Under the pieces are notes generated by a model that did not search any database, was not told the DNA's origin, and saw nothing but the letters and a program-made list of their open reading frames with translations. Both the position numbers and the translations under genes were made by a program. Shown piece after piece: positions 8,984 to 18,599 of a stretch of DNA of 64,000 bases; the first letter of the stretch is position 1, and every line of letters begins with the position of its first letter. Source of the stretch: CAVZOY01 sp963777095 (GTDB lineage Bacteria > Actinomycetota > Actinomycetes > Mycobacteriales > Geodermatophilaceae); the NCBI GenBank assembly GCA_963777095.1, contig CAVZOY010000006.1:62001-126000 (forward strand), written 5' to 3'.

Positions 8984-9481
8984 TCAGGCGGGGATGCGCT
9001 CGCCCGGCGCGGGCGGCCGCGGCGCGGGCACGCGGTGCGCAACCACCCGGTCGAGCTCGGTCGCGCCGGTGTCCGGGAGGTCGGCCGCGGACGCGCTGCC
9101 GCCGGCGACGGCCTCGAGCAGGGTCGCCGCAGCGGCCCGCTCGGAGTCGCTCGGCTCGGCGGTGTAGACGGGCATGTGGTCGTAGAGCGCGGAGAAGAGG
9201 GCGCTCACGAACGCGTAGGCGGCCTGGGCCTGCGGCGAGAAGCGCGCGACGCCGGCCCGCGGGCCGAGCTCGACGCCCACGGTGATCCGGACGACCCGGT
9301 CGTCCTTGCTGAGGCCGGAGACGGCGAACGACACCGCCTCGTGCTCCGCGGCCAGCGCGGCGAGCGCGGCCAGGCAGCGTCGCGTGGCGCCGCGGCGCGG
9401 ACGCAGCTGGACGTGGACGACGACGGGGTCGCCGTCGGCTCCGCGCTCTGCGGTCCGTGCGGTGTATGCGCTGCGTTGCAT
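8984..9481 (-). CDS. Protein of unknown function
   Basis: This 165-residue protein has an ATG at 9481 preceded by a G-rich ribosome binding site (GGGGGCG). I do not recognise the family. It reads like an alternating alpha/beta domain: VVVHVQLRPRRGATRRCLAA, then AVSFAVSGLSKDDRVVRITV, then a helical stretch, then a Pro-rich end (VPAPRPPAPGERIPA). No signal peptide or membrane segment. It lies upstream of the sigma-like gene and downstream of csrA on the same strand. Confidence 0.6.
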   Translation of the reverse strand: MQRSAYTARTAERGADGDPVVVHVQLRPRRGATRRCLAALAALAAEHEAVSFAVSGLSKDDRVVRITVGVELGPRAGVARFSPQAQAAYAFVSALFSALYDHMPVYTAEPSDSERAAAATLLEAVAGGSASAADLPDTGATELDRVVAHRVPAPRPPAPGERIPA

Positions 9482-9681
9482 GGTGATCGCCCCCTGTTAC
9501 GTGCTTGAGGGGAAATCTGCCGTACGAACGTCGACAACCAGGCACAAGACTCGCCGTGCCCTGGTCAATGTCAGGGGTGAGCTTCGGCAGGTCTTGCCCG
9601 TGTCGAGGACCCGGACCGTCCGGCGACGGACCGCGCGGGCGACGTCTGCCAAAGCATCGCGCCGGCCACCATGCAGTTCTG

Positions 9682-9987
9682 TCAGGCGGTGGCGTCTCCC
9701 GACGAGGCGGTCGGCTTCTCCGACTCCTCCACCTGCTCGTCCGCCTCGGCCGACTCGTCCGGCTGGGGGGCGAAGGCGGCCAGCGCGCCCAGGCTGTCGG
9801 CGGTGACCTTGGCCGCGAGGAGGTTGGCCTCGGCGATCTGCCGGTAGACCTCCTCGCGGTGGATGGTCACCTCGCGGGGGGCCTTGAAGCCCAGGCGGAC
9901 GGTGCCGCCGCGCACCTCGACGACGTGGATCTCGATGTCGTCGCCGATGCGGATCGTCTCGCCGACGCTGCGCGTGAGTGTGAGCAC
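9682..9987 (-). CDS. csrA: CsrA translational regulator with acidic C-terminal tail
   Basis: CsrA binds GGA motifs in mRNA leaders and represses translation. With FliW it sets flagellin synthesis. Residues 1-60 are the complete CsrA fold (MLTLTRSVGETIRIGDDIEI, VRLGFKAPREVTIHREEVY). The protein is 101 residues, against the usual 60-75. The extra ~35 residues are Ala-rich and then acidic (ESAEADEQVEESEKP). The GTG at 9987 has GGAGGGG 6 bases upstream. It follows fliW on the same strand but has its own candidate promoter inside the end of fliW. FliW, its antagonist, is the neighbour, as in Bacillus. Confidence 0.95.
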   Translation of the reverse strand: MLTLTRSVGETIRIGDDIEIHVVEVRGGTVRLGFKAPREVTIHREEVYRQIAEANLLAAKVTADSLGALAAFAPQPDESAEADEQVEESEKPTASSGDATA

Positions 9988-10022
9988 GTGTACCCCTCCA
10001 TGGGTGTTGGCCTCCGTGGCAT

Positions 10023-10040
10023 ACCCGGCCGCGGCCGGGT
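10023..10040. repeat. 18-bp perfect palindrome in the csrA leader
   Basis: ACCCGGCCGCGGCCGGGT is fully self-complementary. It lies between the fliW stop and the csrA start and downstream of the predicted csrA promoter, so it would form a leader hairpin or fliW terminator. Confidence 0.55.
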
Positions 10041-10075
10041 GAGTGGCCCGCGACGCGCGGAGCCACCCATCAGTG

Positions 10076-10101
10076 TTATCGGCGCAGTGGGTGCCGGATG
10101 G
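10076..10101 (-). promoter_or_regulatory. Candidate sigma-28-type promoter for csrA
   Basis: Minus strand: CCAT (10098-10101), 14 bases, GCCGATAA (10076-10083). The -10 box overlaps the fliW TAA stop. GCCGATAA is the WhiG/FliA-type -10 consensus; the -35 is weak. Confidence 0.45.
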
Positions 10102-10507
10102 GATGACCCCCCTCGGTGAGCACGACCTGGCGGGCGCGCCCGGTCCCCGGGTGCACGACCAGCGGCGCGCGCAGGTTGGCCGTGGCCGCCCGCACGTCGC
10201 CGTCCGGGACGGTGACCAGGCAGAACAGCTCGGCCTCCGCCGGTGAGCCGAGCCCGAGCTCGGTCAGGGCGGCGCCGGGCAGCCGGGGGGCGTACTCGGG
10301 CACGAACGGCGCCGGCGGGACGACGAGGAACCGCGGCCCCTCCGGGTCCACCGACTGCAGCCACCGGAGCAGCCCGGTGGCATCCGCCGCGACGAGCACG
10401 TAGTCGCGGTGGCGCGGAAAGCCGGGCAGCGGTTCGGTCACGGTGATCGACCGGACGGCCGCCGCCGGGGCAGGGGCGGACGGCAGTGCGGGGGCGACAG
10501 CGTTCAT
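10076..10507 (-). CDS. fliW: Flagellar assembly factor FliW
   Basis: 143 residues. FliW binds free flagellin and, when released, CsrA, linking filament assembly to translation. Typical features are visible: ITVTEPLPGFPRHRDYVLVA near the start, then PRFLVVPPAPFVPEYAPRLP, then ELFCLVTVPDGDVRAATANL, RAPLVVHPGTGRARQVVL. The ATG at 10507 shares one base with the flgL stop (TGATG). It has an Ala/Pro-rich N-terminal extension of about 20 residues. csrA follows downstream. Confidence 0.93.
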   Translation of the reverse strand: MNAVAPALPSAPAPAAAVRSITVTEPLPGFPRHRDYVLVAADATGLLRWLQSVDPEGPRFLVVPPAPFVPEYAPRLPGAALTELGLGSPAEAELFCLVTVPDGDVRAATANLRAPLVVHPGTGRARQVVLTEGGHPIRHPLRR

Positions 10508-11396
10508 CAGCGGAGGAAGTCCAGGAGCGTCGGCTGCAGCGCCTTCGCCGTGGCCGACAGCGCCGCCTCGTAACCGACCTGCTGCATCTGCAGCCGCATG
10601 ATCGTGTTGGGCAGGTCGATGTTCTCGGTCTCGGCCAGCTGCGAGCCGAGCGTGACCGACCGGTCGGCGTTGATGGCCTCGACCCGCTCGAGCCGCGACC
10701 CGCGCGCGCCGATGTCGGCGACCGCGGACTGCATGCCCTCCATGACGGAGTCGAGCGCGTCCAGGTGGCCGGCGAGCGCCGTCGGGGTGGCGGTCAGGTC
10801 GGTGGCGATGGACTGAACGACCGCGAACAGGTCGGCCGGAGCCGTGCCGAACGCCTCGAGGCCGGTGACGTCGATCCGCAGGTCCTCGGCGTCGGAGATC
10901 TGCCGCGTGATCGCCGGTCCGGCGGTCACGCCCTGCCAGGCGCCGGTCGCCGGGTCGTAGGCGTTCGGGAGCGACGTCACACCGCCGAAGAGCGGGCGGC
11001 CCTGGTTCTTCGTGTTGGCCAGGGTGATCAGGCCCTCGCGCAGCGACGTGACCTCGGTGGCCAGGGCCCGGCGGGCCTCGTCGTTGAGGCTTCCGCTGTT
11101 GAGGCCCTGCACCGTCAGGTCGCGCACGCGGCGGGTCGTCTCGAGCATCGTCCGCAGCGTCGAGTCGGTCTGGTCGAGCCAGCTCTTGGCATCGCTGATG
11201 TTGCGGCGCCTGCTGGGCCACGGCGGCCTGCTCCGACCGCGTCTGCATCGCGCGGTTGGTGCCCGCGGGCGAGTCCGACGGGGCGTTGATGAGACGGCCC
11301 GAGGTGAGCTGGTTCTGCAGCTTGCCCAGGGCTGTCGAGATTCCGGTTGAGCCCCTGCAGGCTGGTGAGCGCGACGGCGCGCTGGGTGATCCTCAT
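10507..11396 (-). CDS. flgL: Flagellar hook-filament junction protein FlgL
   Basis: About 295 residues once two frames are joined. N-terminus MRITQRAVALTSLQGLNRNL and C-terminus ENIDLPNTIMRLQMQQVGYE are the conserved coiled-coil D0/D1 ends shared with flagellin. Extra bases near 11331 and 11206 (minus-strand gene) interrupt the N-terminal 65 residues. Removing one base at each place restores LDSLGKLQNQLTSG and QQARNISDAKSWLDQ. FlgL joins hook and filament with FlgK and is exported by the type III apparatus. It lies between flgK and fliW in one operon. Confidence 0.93.
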
Positions 11397-11401
11397 CTAG
11401 G

Positions 11402-12801
11402 TCAGCGCCCCACGATTCCCATGCGGTTGATGAGCAGGTCGAGCATCTCGTCGATGGCGGTGACGAGGCGTCCCGCGGCCGAGTAGGCGTGCTGGTAGGA
11501 GAGCATGTTGGTCATCTCCTCGTCGAGGTTGACGCCGGCGACGGACTCGCGCGCGGCGTCGACCTGCGCGGTGATGACCTGCTGGATGCCGTGGTTGCGG
11601 TCGGCGACAGCGGCCTGGACGCCGAGCTCGACGATCATCGCCCGGTACTGCGCGTCCGTGCCGGTGGTGGACTGCCGCAGGTTCGCGATCTGCTTGGCCA
11701 TCCCGTTGTCGGTGTTCGGCCCGCCGCCGACCGACGAGGCGGCGATCAGCGACGGGTCGGAGATCAGCACGGAGATGTTGTCCGCGGTCACCGGACCGGG
11801 CACCGGGCCGAGGAGGTCGGCGCCGGCGTTGCCCGCGGCGTCGAAGCCGGTGGTGTGCAGTCCGTTGATGGAGGCGGCGAGGCCGGCGGCGATGGCCGTT
11901 CAGCTGGGCGCGGTAGCCGGGGAGGACGTCGTTGAGGGCGGCCAGCTGCCCCTCGGCCCTGCCACCGGGGCGGACGGCGAAGCCGGCGCCCGCGGTGACG
12001 ATCCGCGGCGGGTCGAGCGACACGGTGTCCGGGTCGAGGGAGCCGGTGACGCTCCAGCGCGACGGCCGAGGAGCCCGCCACGAGGCTGATGCCCCCGACC
12101 ATGACGTCGACGACGCCGTCGTCCTTCAGCCGGACCGTCGCCCCGATCTGGTCGGCCAGTTTCGTCACGAGCAGATCCCGCTTGTCCAGCAGGTCGTTGG
12201 CGGGCAGTTCGCTCTGCAGCGCCCGCTGGATGGCCTGGTTCAGTTGGGCCACCGTCTCGGCCGTCGCGTTGACGTCGGCCACGAGCACACCCAGGTTCTC
12301 CCGGGTCTGGTCCCACTGCGCGCCGAGCTGCGACTGGCTGAACTGGATGCCGCCGACAAGCGTGTTCAGCCGCTGGATGACCTGACCGCGCGCGGCCGGG
12401 TCCTGCGGCTGGTTGGCGACGTCGCCCCAGCCGGCCCACATCTCGGCCATGAGGCTCTGGATGCCGGTGTCACCAGGCTCGCGGAACGCCTGCTCGACGA
12501 GCTCGAAGGTCTCGTTGACCGCGGTCAGCCGGGCGGCGTTCGCGGTCTCGGTGTGGCCGCGGCCCTCGAGGAAGGCGTCGCGGATCCGGATCACCTTGTC
12601 GGCGTTCACGCCGCCACCGATGCCGGTGCTCGTCGAGTAGAAGGCCGGCACCGTGCTGCCACCGATCGCCTGCATCTCGGCCCGCTGGCGCGAGTAGCCC
12701 TCGGTGTTGACGTTGGCGATGTTCTGGCCGGTCACGTCCATCGCCCGCCGCTGCGTCCACAGCGAGGTGGTCGCCCGGTTCAGGCCGGAAAAAGTGCTCA
12801 C
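11402..12801 (-). CDS. flgK: Flagellar hook-associated protein FlgK
   Basis: About 465 residues after joining three frames. N-terminus VSTFSGLNRATTSLWTQRRA with MDVTGQNIANVNTEGYSRQ is the signature of rod/hook-axial proteins. C-terminus GVNLDEEMTNMLSYQHAYSA and MLDLLINRMGIVGR are typical of FlgK. Extra bases near 12051 and 11896 shift the frame in the middle. Joining gives SAVALEVTGSLDP and YRAQLNAIAAGL. The GTG at 12801 overlaps the flgN stop (GTGA). FlgK is the first junction protein above the hook. Confidence 0.94.
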
Positions 12802-13292
12802 AGAGCACCGTCCAGCGTGACGGCGCGGTGCGCGGCGTCGTCCGTCCGGCCGGTGGCGCCGTAGGTGCCCGCCGTGGGGGTGCGCACCGACACGAGCGCG
12901 TCGCCGATGGCGGCGAGGCCGCCCTCGATCAGCTCGCGGTTGCTGTCGGAGAGGCCGCGCAGCTCGGTGACGAGCACCAGCAGCGCCTCGTGGTGCTTGG
13001 CGTACAGGTCGTTCCACGGCGCCGGGGCCGCCTCGGCCAGCTGGCGCAGCGAGGGGTTCGCGCCCACGCCGATCCGGGTGGCGATCTCCTCGGTCGCCGC
13101 AGCGCGCTCGACCTCGAGCGTGCGCAGCTGGTCGAGGACCACCTCGATCTCGTGGGCGATGCGCGCCAGCCAGCGCGTCTTGCCCGAGAGGATCAGGTAC
13201 TGCTTCTCCTCGGCCTTGAACAGCAGCAGGTCCAGCAGCTCCTGCTCCCGCCACAGCAGCGTCGACAGGTGCTGGTAGTCAGTCCCACCCAT
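12798..13292 (-). CDS. flgN: FlgN-type export chaperone
   Basis: This helical protein of 164 residues starts at the ATG at 13292 (MGGTDYQHLSTLLWREQELL). The all-helical FlgN pattern is visible, with LLWREQELLDLLLFKAEEKQ followed by IAHEIEVVLDQLRTLEVERA. It would chaperone FlgK and FlgL, which follow immediately in the same operon (GTGA overlap). A GTG at 13301 is an alternative start. Confidence 0.85.
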   Translation of the reverse strand: MGGTDYQHLSTLLWREQELLDLLLFKAEEKQYLILSGKTRWLARIAHEIEVVLDQLRTLEVERAAATEEIATRIGVGANPSLRQLAEAAPAPWNDLYAKHHEALLVLVTELRGLSDSNRELIEGGLAAIGDALVSVRTPTAGTYGATGRTDDAAHRAVTLDGAL

Positions 13293-13364
13293 GGCCCCCA
13301 CCGCCTCTCCGTCGTCGGATCCGTTCGTCCGGTACCTGCCGTCGGCGGTACCTCGTCGCAGCAG

Positions 13365-13392
13365 CCATCGGCAGCGCGGGAACGGGCATCAA
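13365..13392 (-). promoter_or_regulatory. Candidate sigma-28-type promoter for flgN-flgK-flgL-fliW
   Basis: Minus strand: TTGA (13389-13392), 16 bases, GCCGATGG (13365-13372), about 75 bases before the flgN start. Confidence 0.4.
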
Positions 13393-13560
13393 GCCGAACC
13401 GCTCCGTCGTCCACCGATCGGTCGACACCAGTCACACGACTCACGCCGAGAGGTCCCGCGGCGGCGCGGGCGACCCGCGTGCGGCAGGCGTGACCTGCCG
13501 AGACCGCGTCGTGACCCGGGACGGTTCCGTCCGCTGTCCGGACAGCCGAGAGAGAGAAAC

Positions 13561-14640
13561 GTGACAGCAGCCCGTCCCCTGGCCCCCGAGCGATCGGCTC
13601 GGACGCTGGCCCTCGCGGGGCCGATCGGTCCCCGAGCGACTGCCCGAGGCCCGCCCTCGGCACGAGCCGGTCGGGACGGCGCGCCGAGGGAGCGCTCGCC
13701 CCGCGAGGTCGAGGCCCTGGTGACCGATCACCTGGCGCTGGCCACCTTCGCGGTGAACGCGGTGGCGGCCCGCATCTCGCTGCCGTCGCACGTCAGCCGG
13801 GACGATCTCATCTCCTGCGCGCACGTCGCACTGGTCGAGGTGGCCCGCCGGTTCGACCCGTCCGCCGGCGCCTCGTTCGCCACCTATGCACTGGCCCGAC
13901 TGCAGGGCGCGGTGCTCGACGAGCTGCGCTCCGGCGACTGGGCCAGCCGGTCGGTCCGGGCCGCCGCACGGCGCACCGACGCCGCCGCCGACGCGCTGAC
14001 CATCAGCCTGGGCCGACCGCCGACCCGCGAGGAGCTCGCCGCCGACCTGGGCATGGCCCGGTCGGAACTCGACACGCTGAAGGTCGACGTCCACCGCGCC
14101 GTCATGGTGAGCATCGACGCCGAGACCGGTCCGGACGGCGGCTCGCTCGACCTGCCCGACACCGGCGAGTCCCCGGAGCGGGCGCTGCTGCGCGGCGAAC
14201 GGGCCCGGTACCTGCACGACGCCATCCGGGCGCTGCCCGACCGGCTCGACGAGGTCGTCGAGCGCAACTTCTTCGGGGGCGAGTCCCTCACCGAGATCGC
14301 CGACGGGCTCGGCGTCACCCTCTCCCGCGTCTCGCAGATGCGCGCCCGGGCGCTGGTGCTGCTGCACGCGGCCATGAAGCAGACGTGGGAGGGCACCGCG
14401 GTGCCGGCCGACGGCGGAGTGCGCGCGCGCAACCAGCAGAAGGCCTACCTCGACCGGCTCACCGGCGGCTCGCCGGCGCCCGCAGCCGCAGAGCAACCGG
14501 CCCCGGCCGCGCAACCGCGGCCCGGCCAGCGGCGTGCTCCGGTGCCGGCCACCAACGCCCCTGCCCGGATCCCGGCACGCTCGGGCTGGCAGGTCCCGGG
14601 CCGCTCCACGCCGCGTACGGAGACCGCACAACCCGCGTGA
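13561..14640 (+). CDS. fliA: FliA/WhiG-type (sigma-28) RNA polymerase sigma factor
   Basis: 359 residues from GTG 13561 (RERN precedes it; AGAGAGA acts as a weak ribosome binding site). Region 2 is at about 80-125 (DDLISCAHVALVEVARRFDP, SFATYALARLQGAVLDELRS), region 3 at about 150-180 (LGRPPTREELAADLGMAR) and region 4 at about 225-266 (ALPDRLDEVVERNFFGGESL, EIADGLGVTLSRVSQMRARA). It should direct late flagellar transcription. It carries an unusual Pro/Ala-rich tail of about 80 residues after region 4. No flgM anti-sigma gene is visible nearby. Confidence 0.9.
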   Translation: MTAARPLAPERSARTLALAGPIGPRATARGPPSARAGRDGAPRERSPREVEALVTDHLALATFAVNAVAARISLPSHVSRDDLISCAHVALVEVARRFDPSAGASFATYALARLQGAVLDELRSGDWASRSVRAAARRTDAAADALTISLGRPPTREELAADLGMARSELDTLKVDVHRAVMVSIDAETGPDGGSLDLPDTGESPERALLRGERARYLHDAIRALPDRLDEVVERNFFGGESLTEIADGLGVTLSRVSQMRARALVLLHAAMKQTWEGTAVPADGGVRARNQQKAYLDRLTGGSPAPAAAEQPAPAAQPRPGQRRAPVPATNAPARIPARSGWQVPGRSTPRTETAQPA

Positions 14641-14685
14641 CGGACGGGGCGCACCCCCACCGGAGTGACGGGCGGGAAAAAAGAC

Positions 14686-14713
14686 AACAGTTCGACTCAA
14701 CAGCTGCCGATCA
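14686..14713 (+). promoter_or_regulatory. Candidate sigma-28-type promoter for fliC
   Basis: AACA (14686-14689), 16 bases, GCCGATCA (14706-14713). It lies in the 155-base gap between the sigma gene and the flagellin start and gives a leader of about 75 bases. Confidence 0.4.
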
Positions 14714-14764
14714 CCGGCCGTAACTGGTCTTGCACGGCCCGCAGCACGGATGCAGCGGGAACCA

Positions 14765-14790
14765 ACAGGAAGACCCGAGTCCAAGGAGGA
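14765..14790 (+). promoter_or_regulatory. Flagellin leader: strong Shine-Dalgarno and candidate CsrA sites
   Basis: AAGGAGG (14783-14789) stands 6 bases before the GTG and is one of the best ribosome binding sites in the window. ACAGGAAG (14765-14772) and CAAGGAGGA (14782-14790) both contain the GGA core bound by CsrA, the second overlapping the Shine-Dalgarno, as in the Bacillus hag leader. Confidence 0.5.
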
Positions 14791-14795
14791 ACACA

Positions 14796-16102
14796 GTGGG
14801 TCTGCGCGTCAACAACAACATCGCGGCGCTCAACGCGTACCGCAACCTGAGCGTCACCGACGGTCAGATGAGCAAGTCGTTGGAGAAGCTCTCCTCCGGC
14901 TTCCGCATCAACCGCGCCGCCGACGACGCGGCCGGGCTCGCCATCTCGGAGGGCCTGCGCTCGCAGATCGGTGGTCTCAAGGTCGCCGTCCGCAACACCC
15001 AGGACGGCATCTCGGTCGTGCAGACCGCTGAAGGTGCGCTCACCGAGACGCACAGCATCCTCCAGCGCATGCGCGACCTGTCGGTCCAGGCCAGCAACTC
15101 CGGTGGTCTGAACGACGACGCCAAGAAGAACGTGCAGTCGGAGATCGTCCAGCTGAAGTCGGAGCTGGACCGCATCGCCGACACCACGACCTTCAACGGC
15201 AAGAAGCTGCTCGACGGTTCGTTCAAGGAGAGCTTCCAGGTCGGGGCCAACGCCGGCGAGACCATCGCCGTCAACGTCGGCACCGCCATGGGCTCCGCCG
15301 GCCTGAAGGTCGACGGCGTCGACGTCACCGGTGCCGGCGACTACACCTTCGACGCGTCGGGCGCCGCCGCGGCCGGCGAGGTCGCCGATCTCCACGGCCG
15401 CCGACGACAGCACCGCTGCGGTGCTGACCGTCACGGCCGCCGGCGCCGAGGACTGGACCGCCACGGGTACGAAGGCCGACTTCGAGGCGCTCACCGGCAC
15501 GGTGGCCTTCGGTGGCAAGTCCTTCGACCTGGGCTCGGTGTCAGTACGACGACACCGAGGACACCGACGGCAGCGGCACCGCCGACGGTGCGGACCTGCT
15601 GATGCAGCTGAACAAGGCTGCCGGGTCGGCTCTGGGTCTGACCTACGACTGCGCCACCGCGGCGAACAACCCGTTCGTCGAGAACGGCGGCACGCTGGAG
15701 TTCTCCGTCAAGGAGGCCGTGGCCGGCTACACCGACGCTGCCGGTGTCTCGCTGGACGACGGCGCGGGCAACGAGACCGCGCAGCAGGTCGCCGCCGCGA
15801 CGGCGACCTTCACCGCCGCCAGCGGTGCCTCGGTGGCCATCGACGCGATCGACGACGCCATCAAGGCCGTGTCGACGCAGCGTGCCGACCTGGGTGCGAT
15901 CCAGAACCGGTTCGACCACACGATCAACAACCTCAACGTCGCGGTGGAGAACCTCACCGCCTCGGAGAGCCGCATCCGCGACGCCGACATGGCGCAGGAG
16001 ATGGTCCAGTTCACCCGGAACCAGATCCTGTCCCAGGCCGGCACCGCGATGCTCGCGCAGGCCAACCAGGCCTCGCAGGGCGTCCTGTCGCTGCTCCGCT
16101 GA
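14796..16102 (+). CDS. fliC: Flagellin
   Basis: About 434 residues after joining three frames. N-terminus GLRVNNNIAALNAYRNLSVT, then KLSSGFRINRAADDAAGLAI, and C-terminus RIRDADMAQEMVQFTRNQIL with ANQASQGVLSLLR are the conserved D0/D1 flagellin ends. The middle (about 185-340) is a variable acidic Thr/Ala-rich D2/D3 domain. One extra base near 15390 and one near 15541 shift the frame inside that domain. Removing them gives VADSTAADDSTAAVLTV and LGSVQYDDTEDTDG. The start is GTG 14796. It is monocistronic, with a hairpin at 16147. Confidence 0.95.
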
Positions 16103-16146
16103 TCCACGCGGAGTAGCTGAGACGCGCAGCACTCAGCTCCACCCGG

Positions 16147-16178
16147 GTGAGGGGGGAGGCCTCCGGCCTCCCCCTCAC
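16147..16178 (+). terminator. Hairpin after fliC
   Basis: GTGAGGGGGGAGGCC (16147-16161) pairs with GGCCTCCCCCTCAC (16165-16178) apart from one bulged G, with loop TCC. No T-run follows. It separates fliC from fliD. Confidence 0.6.
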
Positions 16179-16242
16179 TCGCACCCGGCCCCGAGCACCA
16201 CACCATTCCCACGACCCCCAGCCCCGGGAGGCGGACACCACC

Positions 16243-17681
16243 ATGACGATGAGCGTCGACGGCCTGGTCTCCGGGATGGACACCACCGCCATCATCAGCC
16301 AACTGCTCGCGGCCGAGGCGAACCCTCAGGTCCTGCTGAAGCAGAAGCTGTCGGCCGCGCAGGTCGAGGCGTCGGCCTACCGCACCGTCAACACCACGTT
16401 CGCCGCCGTCCGCGCCGCCGCGGAGTCGCTCACCGCCAGCAGCCTGAGCGCGGCCCGCAAGGTCAGCGTCTCGGGCATCACACCGACCTCGGTGACCGCC
16501 AGCGCCGCGAGCACCGCCGTCGACGGCAGCGGCATCACCTTCACCGTCACCGGACTGGCCGCCAAGCAGACCGTCATCAGCAACGGCGAGTGGGCCTCGC
16601 TCACCGCCGACGCGCGCACGGCCAAGGACGGCAGCACGGCCGAGCCGGCCTGGCCGCTGGAGATCCGCAACGCCGACGGCACCGTCCGCGGCACGGTGAC
16701 CCTTCCGGCCGGCGCGACGCTGGCCCAGGCGGTCACCGCCATCAACGACAAGAAGCTCGGCGTGCAGGCCTCGGCGGTCAGGGTCGCCGACGGCACCTAC
16801 CGGCTGCAGATCACCGGGACGGCGACCGGCGCGGTCAACGCCTTCGAGCTGCGCAGCGACACCGAGACCGACCTCGACGGCAACGTCGGCTCCGCGTTCA
16901 CCCGCACGGCGACCGCCAAGGACGCCAGCATCGACCTCGGTGGCGGCATCGTCGCCACGTCGGCGACCAACACCTTCACCGACCTGCTCGGCGGCGTCGC
17001 GGTGACCGTCTCCAAGGAGGAGACCGACCCGGTCACCGTCACGCGTGGCCCAGGACGCCGACGGCGTCGCCTCGAAGGTGCAGGCCCTCGTCGACGCGGT
17101 CAACGCCGCGCTGAACACGGTCAAGACCTACACGAACAACGACAAGGGCAGCACCGCCGCGCTCAAGGGCGACTACAACCTGACCTCGCTGTCCGGGAAG
17201 CTGCTCCAGGCCGTCTCGGACGCCGTCGGCGCCGACGGCTCGCCGGTCGAAGGTGGGCCTGCAGCTGTCCAAGGACGGCAAGACCATCGTCTTCGACAAG
17301 GCCAAGTTCACCACCGCGCTGAAGGAGACTCCCGAGCTGGCCACCCGCATGGTGTCCGGCCGGCTCGCGTCCAGCGGCATCGACGGCGTCGCCGGCACCG
17401 CCGACGACGTCACCGCGATGACCGGCATCGCCGGCCGGCTCTTCGACGTCGCCAAGGCCGCCTCGGACGCCACCACCGGCTCGATCGTCTCCCTGGCCAA
17501 GGGCAAGGACTCGATCGCCACCGATCTCAAGAACCGGATCGAGGCCTGGGACGTGCGGCTGGCCAAGCGCAAGGAGACCCTGACCCGCCAGTTCACCGCG
17601 ATGGAGACCGCGCTGAGCTCCCTGAAGAACCAGTCCACGTGGCTGGCCGGCCAGATCAGCGGCCTGCCGTCCTGGTCCTGA
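16243..17681 (+). CDS. fliD: Flagellar filament cap protein FliD
   Basis: About 478 residues after joining. N-terminus MTMSVDGLVSGMDTTAIISQ with LLAAEANPQVLLKQKL is the FliD hallmark. C-terminus WDVRLAKRKETLTRQFTAME with LSSLKNQSTWLAGQISGL is also typical. Extra bases near 17044 (ACG-C-GTG) and 17251 (GTCGA-A-GG) shift the frame. Correction gives VTVTVAQDADGVASKVQALV and SPVEVGLQLSKDGK. FliD caps the growing filament and helps flagellin fold. fliS follows. Confidence 0.94.
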
Positions 17682-17748
17682 TCTCCCCCGCATCCTTGTC
17701 CACCACCCGGACTCCGCTCCCCTTCCCCCCGCTCCAGGAGACCTCCCG

Positions 17749-18135
17749 ATGAGTGCCGCTTCCCTCCGCGCCCGCTACCTCGGCGACTCGGTCGCGACCG
17801 CGTCGCCGCAGCAGGTACTGGTGATGCTGTACGACCGGCTCGCCCTCGACCTGGAGCGCGCGCAGGCGGCGGTCGCCAAGGGTGCGCGCGAGGACGCCTC
17901 GGAGCAGCTGCAGCACGCCCAGGCGATCGTGCTCGAGCTGCTGTCGAGCCTGCAGGTGGACGCCTGGGAGGGCGGACCCCGGCTGGCCGCGCTCTACAAC
18001 TGGCTGATCGGCGAGCTCGTGCAGGCCAACATCAAGCTCGACAACAACCGGATCTCCGCGTGCCGCCAGGTCGTCGAGCCGCTCCGCGACGCGTGGCGGC
18101 AGGCCGCCGCCTCCCTGACGAACGCCGCGTCATGA
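17749..18135 (+). CDS. fliS: Flagellin export chaperone FliS
   Basis: 128 residues. The FliS pattern RYLGDSVATASPQQVLVMLY-DRLALDLERA, then LQVDAWEGGPRLAALYNWLI and LIGELVQANIKLDNNR, is complete. FliS holds unpolymerised flagellin in the cytoplasm. ATG 17749 follows GGAG. Its stop overlaps the next start (ATGA). Operon fliD-fliS-(18132 gene). Confidence 0.95.
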   Translation: MSAASLRARYLGDSVATASPQQVLVMLYDRLALDLERAQAAVAKGAREDASEQLQHAQAIVLELLSSLQVDAWEGGPRLAALYNWLIGELVQANIKLDNNRISACRQVVEPLRDAWRQAAASLTNAAS

Positions 18136-18494
18136 CCGTCGGGCACCCGTCGGAGGACACCGGGGCCGCCGCGGCGCCGCCGGTGAACTGGCCGGCCGTG
18201 CTCACCCACCTCGAGGGCGAGGTGCTCGCGGCCGAGGAGACCATGGCGCGCGGCCGCGCCGAGGAGATCGCCGCGTGGGGTGCGGAGACCAGCGGCTGGG
18301 TGCCGCCGTCCTCCCTCGGCCCGCTGCCGGAGGACCTGCGCGAGCGCGCGGTCCGGCTGCTCCAGCACCAGCTCGCCGTCGCCGAGGACCTGGTCGAACG
18401 GATCACCCAGTCGCAGCGCCAGCGCGACGTCGCCGCGCGGATGTCCTACGGGCCGTCCCGCCCGGTCGCCTCCTACATCGACCGCGCGCTCTAG
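18132..18494 (+). CDS. Small helical protein in the FliT position
   Basis: 120 residues, ATG overlapping the fliS stop. The N-terminus is Ala/Pro-rich. Then two helices (VLTHLEGEVLAAEETMARGR; DLRERAVRLLQHQLAVAEDL) lead to a short basic end. Size, helical content and position directly after fliD-fliS match FliT-like chaperones, but I see no diagnostic FliT sequence motif, so the name is withheld. Confidence 0.75.
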   Translation: MTVGHPSEDTGAAAAPPVNWPAVLTHLEGEVLAAEETMARGRAEEIAAWGAETSGWVPPSSLGPLPEDLRERAVRLLQHQLAVAEDLVERITQSQRQRDVAARMSYGPSRPVASYIDRAL

Positions 18495-18599
18495 TCCGAG
18501 CGCCGTCCCTCCCCGCCCCGGCGGCCGCATCGCGGTCGTCGGGGCGTCGTCGTTCCGGGGCAAGAACTCGCGCCCGAACGGCCGCCAAAGGCGCCCCGG

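Noticed and set aside
14796..16102. Programmed ribosomal frameshifting in fliC
   Set aside because: The changes fall in non-slippery sequence without a stimulatory structure, and similar changes occur in many unrelated genes.
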